NCBI GenBank assembly: GCA_036971475.1
Contig: JBAIZL010000005.1
Coordinates: forward strand, 177,710,386-177,774,385
Reading direction: 5' to 3'
Origin: Prosapia bicincta
Lineage: Eukaryota > Arthropoda > Insecta > Hemiptera > Cercopidae
Length of the DNA: 64,000 nt
In this document: positions 60,669 through 64,000 of the stretch, in pieces
Layout of the letters: each line of letters starts with the position of its first letter
Numbering within the stretch: position 1 is the stretch's first letter
Program-made: the position numbers and the translations under genes
Notes under the pieces: model-generated
What the model saw: the letters and a program-made list of their open reading frames with translations, nothing else
The model's database searches: none
What the model was told of the DNA's origin: nothing

Positions 60669-63138
60669 CATTATTAGTATATAGTTGAATAAAAGCTAAC
60701 TTACACCGACTAGTATATATGCTGTATTATTAGTATATAGTTGAATAAAAGCCAACTTACACCGACTAGTATATATGCTGTATTATTAGTATATAGTTGA
60801 ATCAAAGCTAACTTACACCGACTAGTATATATGCTGTATTAGTAGTATATAGTTGAATAAATGCTAACTTACACCGACTAGTATATATGCTGTATTATTA
60901 GTATATAGTTGAATAAAAGCTAACTTACACCGACTAGTATATATGCTGTATTATTAATATATAGTTGAATCAAAGCTAACTTACACCGACTAGTATATAT
61001 GCTGTATTATTAGTATATAGTTGAATAAATGCTAACTTACACCGACTAGTATATATGCTGTATTATTAGTATATAGTTGAATAAAAGCTAACTTACACCG
61101 AGTAGTATATATGCTGTATTATTAATATATAGTTGAATCAATGCTAACTTACACCGACTAGTATATATGCTGTATTATTAGTATATAGTTGAATAAAAAC
61201 TAACTTACACCGACTAGTATATATGCTGTATTATTATATTAGTATATAGGTGAATAAATGCTAACTTACACCGACTAGTATATATGCTGTATTATTAGTA
61301 TATAGTTGAATAAAAGCTAACTTACACCGACTAGTATATATGCTGTATTATTAATATATAGTTTAATAAAAGCTAACTTACACCGACTAGTATATATGCT
61401 GTATTATTAGTATATAGTTGAATAAAAGCTAACTTACACCGACTAGTATATATGCTGTATTATTAATATATAGTTGAATAAAAGCTAACTTACACCGACT
61501 AGTATATATGCTGTATTATTAGTATATAGTTTAATAAAAGCTAACTTACACCGACTAGTATATATGCTGTATTATTAATATATAGTTGAATCAAAGCTAA
61601 CTTACACCGACTAGTATATATGCTGTATTATTAGTATATAGTTGAATAAAAGCTAACTTACACCGACTAGTATATATGCTGTATTATTAATATATAGTTG
61701 AATAAAAGCTAACTTACACCGACTAGTATATATGCTGTATTATTAGTATATAGTTGAATAAAAGCTAACTTACACCGACTAGTATATATGCTGTATTATT
61801 AGTATATAGTTGAATCCAAGCTAACTTACACCGACTAGTGTATATGCTGTATTATTAGTATATAGTTTAATAAAAGCTAACTTACACCGACTAGTATATA
61901 TGCTGTATTATTAGTATATAGTTTAATAAAAGCTAACTTACACCGACTAGTATATATGCTGTATTATTAGTATATAGTTGAATAAAATCTAACTTACACC
62001 GACTAGTATATATGCTGTATTATTAGTATATAGTTGAATCCAAGCTAACTTACACCGACTAGTATATATGCTGTATTATTAGTATATAGTTTAATAAAAG
62101 CTAACTTACACCGACTAGTATATATGCTGTATTATTAGTATATAGTTGAATAAAAGCTAACTTACACCGACTAGTATATATGCTGTATTATTAGTATATA
62201 GTTGAATAAAAGCTAACTTACACCGACTAGTATATATGCTGTATTATTAATATATAGTTTAATAAAAGCTAACTTACACCGACTAGTATATATGCTGTAT
62301 TATTAGTATATAGTTGAATAAAAGCTAACTTACACCGACTAGTATATATGCTGTATTATTAGTATATAGTTGAATAAAAGCTAACTTACACCGACTAGTA
62401 TATATGCTGTATTATTAGTATATAGTTTAATAAAAGCTAACTTACACCGACTAGTATATATGCTGTATTATTAATATATAGTTGAATCAAAGCTAACTTA
62501 CACCGACTAGTATATATGCTGTATTATTAGTATATAGTTGAATAAAAGCTAACTTACACCGACTAGTATATATGCTGTATTATTAATATATAGTTGAATA
62601 AAAGCTAACTTACACCGACTAGTATATATGCTGTATTATTAGTATATAGTTTAATAAAAGCTAACTTACACCGACTAGTATATATGCTGTATTATTAGTA
62701 TATAGTTGAATAAAAGCTAACTTACACCGACTAGTATATATGCTGTATTATTAGTATATAGTTGAATCCAAGCTAACTTACACCGACTAGTGTATATGCT
62801 GTATTATTAGTATATAGTTTAATAAAAGCTAACTTACACCGACTAGTATATATGCTGTATTATTAGTATATAGTTTAATAAAAGCTAACTTACACCGACT
62901 AGTATATATGCTGTATTATTAGTATATAGTTGAATAAAAGCTAACTTACACCGACTAGTATATATGCTGTATTATTAGTATATAGTTGAATCCAAGCTAA
63001 CTTACACCGACTAGTATATATGCTGTATTATTAGTATATAGTTGAATAAAAGCTAACTTACACCGACTAGTATATATGCTGTATTATTAGTATATAGTTG
63101 AATAAAAGCTAACTTACACCGACTAGTATATATGCTGT
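60669..63138 (+). repeat. Minisatellite, 56-bp unit, about 44 copies
   Basis: The unit runs TATTATTAGTATATAGTTGA, ATAAAAGCTAACTTACACCG, ACTAGTATATATGCTG. The period is exactly 56 bp except for one unit near 61230 with a 6-bp insertion. Variants (TTAGT/TTAAT, GTTGAAT/GTTTAAT, AAAAG/CAAAG/CCAAG, AGTATAT/AGTGTAT) are shared between distant units, showing block duplications. It lies in the intron after the first lectin exon. Confidence 0.98.
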
Positions 63139-64000
63139 ACCTTATAAAATTCATCTGCTTAAAAAACATAGTTATTTATCTTTATTTCAGAGGCGCGTGA
63201 CTAGGAAAAGGTTATACCATTACTGTTGACCATTTACCTGATTAGAATCAAAATCCAAACATCAAGAAAATATCTGATAATTTTTTAGGTATAGCTAAAT
63301 TTTTATTTCAAAGTATAAGGTCAACAGAATTTGAATAATCTCTGAAAGACGCTGTGTTGAAAAGTTATGTATATTACATCTTACAGTGACATTAGATCAT
63401 TGTGTGTAAAATAGTTTGTTTGTATTTAGTTTAGGTGACAATTTCTTTTAAGTGTATGTTTTGGGTAAAGGATAAACGTTCATTTAACCACACGTCACTA
63501 GTTTTAAATTAAACCTTGGTTTTTAATTTATGTTTACTAAAAAGGAGCTAATCAAACACAAAAAGGATAGAGATGCAGACAACACTTAACGTTTAGTGTC
63601 ACTTGAAAATTCAATAAGCTCTCTCAATCCCAGGAGATGTGATTTTAATACGCAAGATCAGAATATCCTTTCACAGAAATTTTCTTTACTTATTTTGCTT
63701 TCTTAATGTTTCCCCTTCCTTTTTTCACACAGTTTTATGCTTTTTAAAATTTTGTAAACTTCAGTCTATATGGCAAAAGAATTTACCGAGGCTGATATGT
63801 TTACTGTTTTGATTTATTTTAGGACTGTGCATGGTCATCTGACAGTTGTTACAGATCTTCAAATCAGAAACTATGTCAGATTATTGACTACAATTTTTTG
63901 TTTTGAAATTTTCAATACATATATGATACATCGGTCTTATGATTCTTCATTGTTCCAAGACACCAGCATTCTTCTAGGGACTATTAGAGGGTACAAGTTA
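63139..64000. other. Intron to window end, no gene
   Basis: No convincing next exon. The AG at 63822-63823 opens a 25-codon frame (DCAWSSDSCYRSSNQKLCQI) that does not resemble the next lectin exon of this family. Confidence 0.45.

Noticed and set aside
60669..63138. CRISPR-like regular repeats.
   Set aside because: The 56-bp unit is continuous with no unique spacers, in a eukaryotic intron; it is a minisatellite.
63824..63900. Possible next lectin exon after an AG at 63822-63823 (DCAWSSDSCYRSSNQKLCQI).
   Set aside because: It does not resemble the expected continuation of the lectin alpha repeat, has no clear donor before the stop, and follows only a modest acceptor.

Overview
This window looks like one stretch of an AT-rich metazoan nuclear genome, most likely an arthropod. 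I infer this from the long introns, the mix of transposon families (pogo/Tigger, mariner, hAT, an RNase H-bearing non-LTR element, Penelope-like pieces) and the long (TA)n runs. The species cannot be read from the sequence.

The only host gene I can support is a plus-strand polypeptide N-acetylgalactosaminyltransferase (GalNAc-T, family GT27), which puts the first O-GalNAc sugar on Ser/Thr in the Golgi. Eight exons are visible: 6658-6824, 11805-12012, 21569-21679, 26863-27040, 45218-45398, 52248-52428, 57306-57445 and 60390-60488. All have AG/GT borders and matching phases. They encode about 361 residues from the start of the GT-A catalytic domain ([29 protein letters not shown], the CSHVGHVFR loop) into the first ricin-type lectin repeat (NCLD, GGNQ). 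The 5' exons (cytoplasmic tail, membrane anchor, stem) and the rest of the lectin domain lie outside the window or were not found.

The main discovery is that 45218-45398 and 52248-52428 are alternative versions of the same exon. Both are 181 bp with identical phases, 40 of 60 residues agree, and both carry the metal- and UDP-binding HVFR segment. Using both would shift the frame, so they should be mutually exclusive. The gene can therefore make two enzymes that differ in the catalytic flexible-loop and acceptor-contact segment.

The rest is introns filled with decayed mobile DNA. From left to right: an unrecognised coding-like relic, a degenerate ~150-bp tandem array, and a 5'-truncated non-LTR retrotransposon with an intact 3' ORF and 16-bp target duplication, nested in an older interspersed repeat. 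Then come a Penelope-like RT relic hugging a splice donor, several pogo/Tigger elements of at least four subfamilies (TA target sites, matching terminal repeats), a tRNA-like relic, foldback repeats, a hAT element with a perfect 8-bp target duplication, and a mariner with both ends. Further on are a second copy of the interspersed repeat, a second mariner relic, a perfect 87-bp palindrome between two (TA)n tracts, two further Penelope-related pieces (one nested in a Tigger with a 13-bp target duplication), and finally a ~2.5-kb minisatellite of about 44 copies of a 56-bp unit in the last visible intron.

No rRNA gene, functional tRNA gene, CRISPR array or prokaryotic operon structure was seen. 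Transposon boundaries come from reading terminal repeats by eye; ends are firm where a target duplication is quoted and approximate elsewhere.
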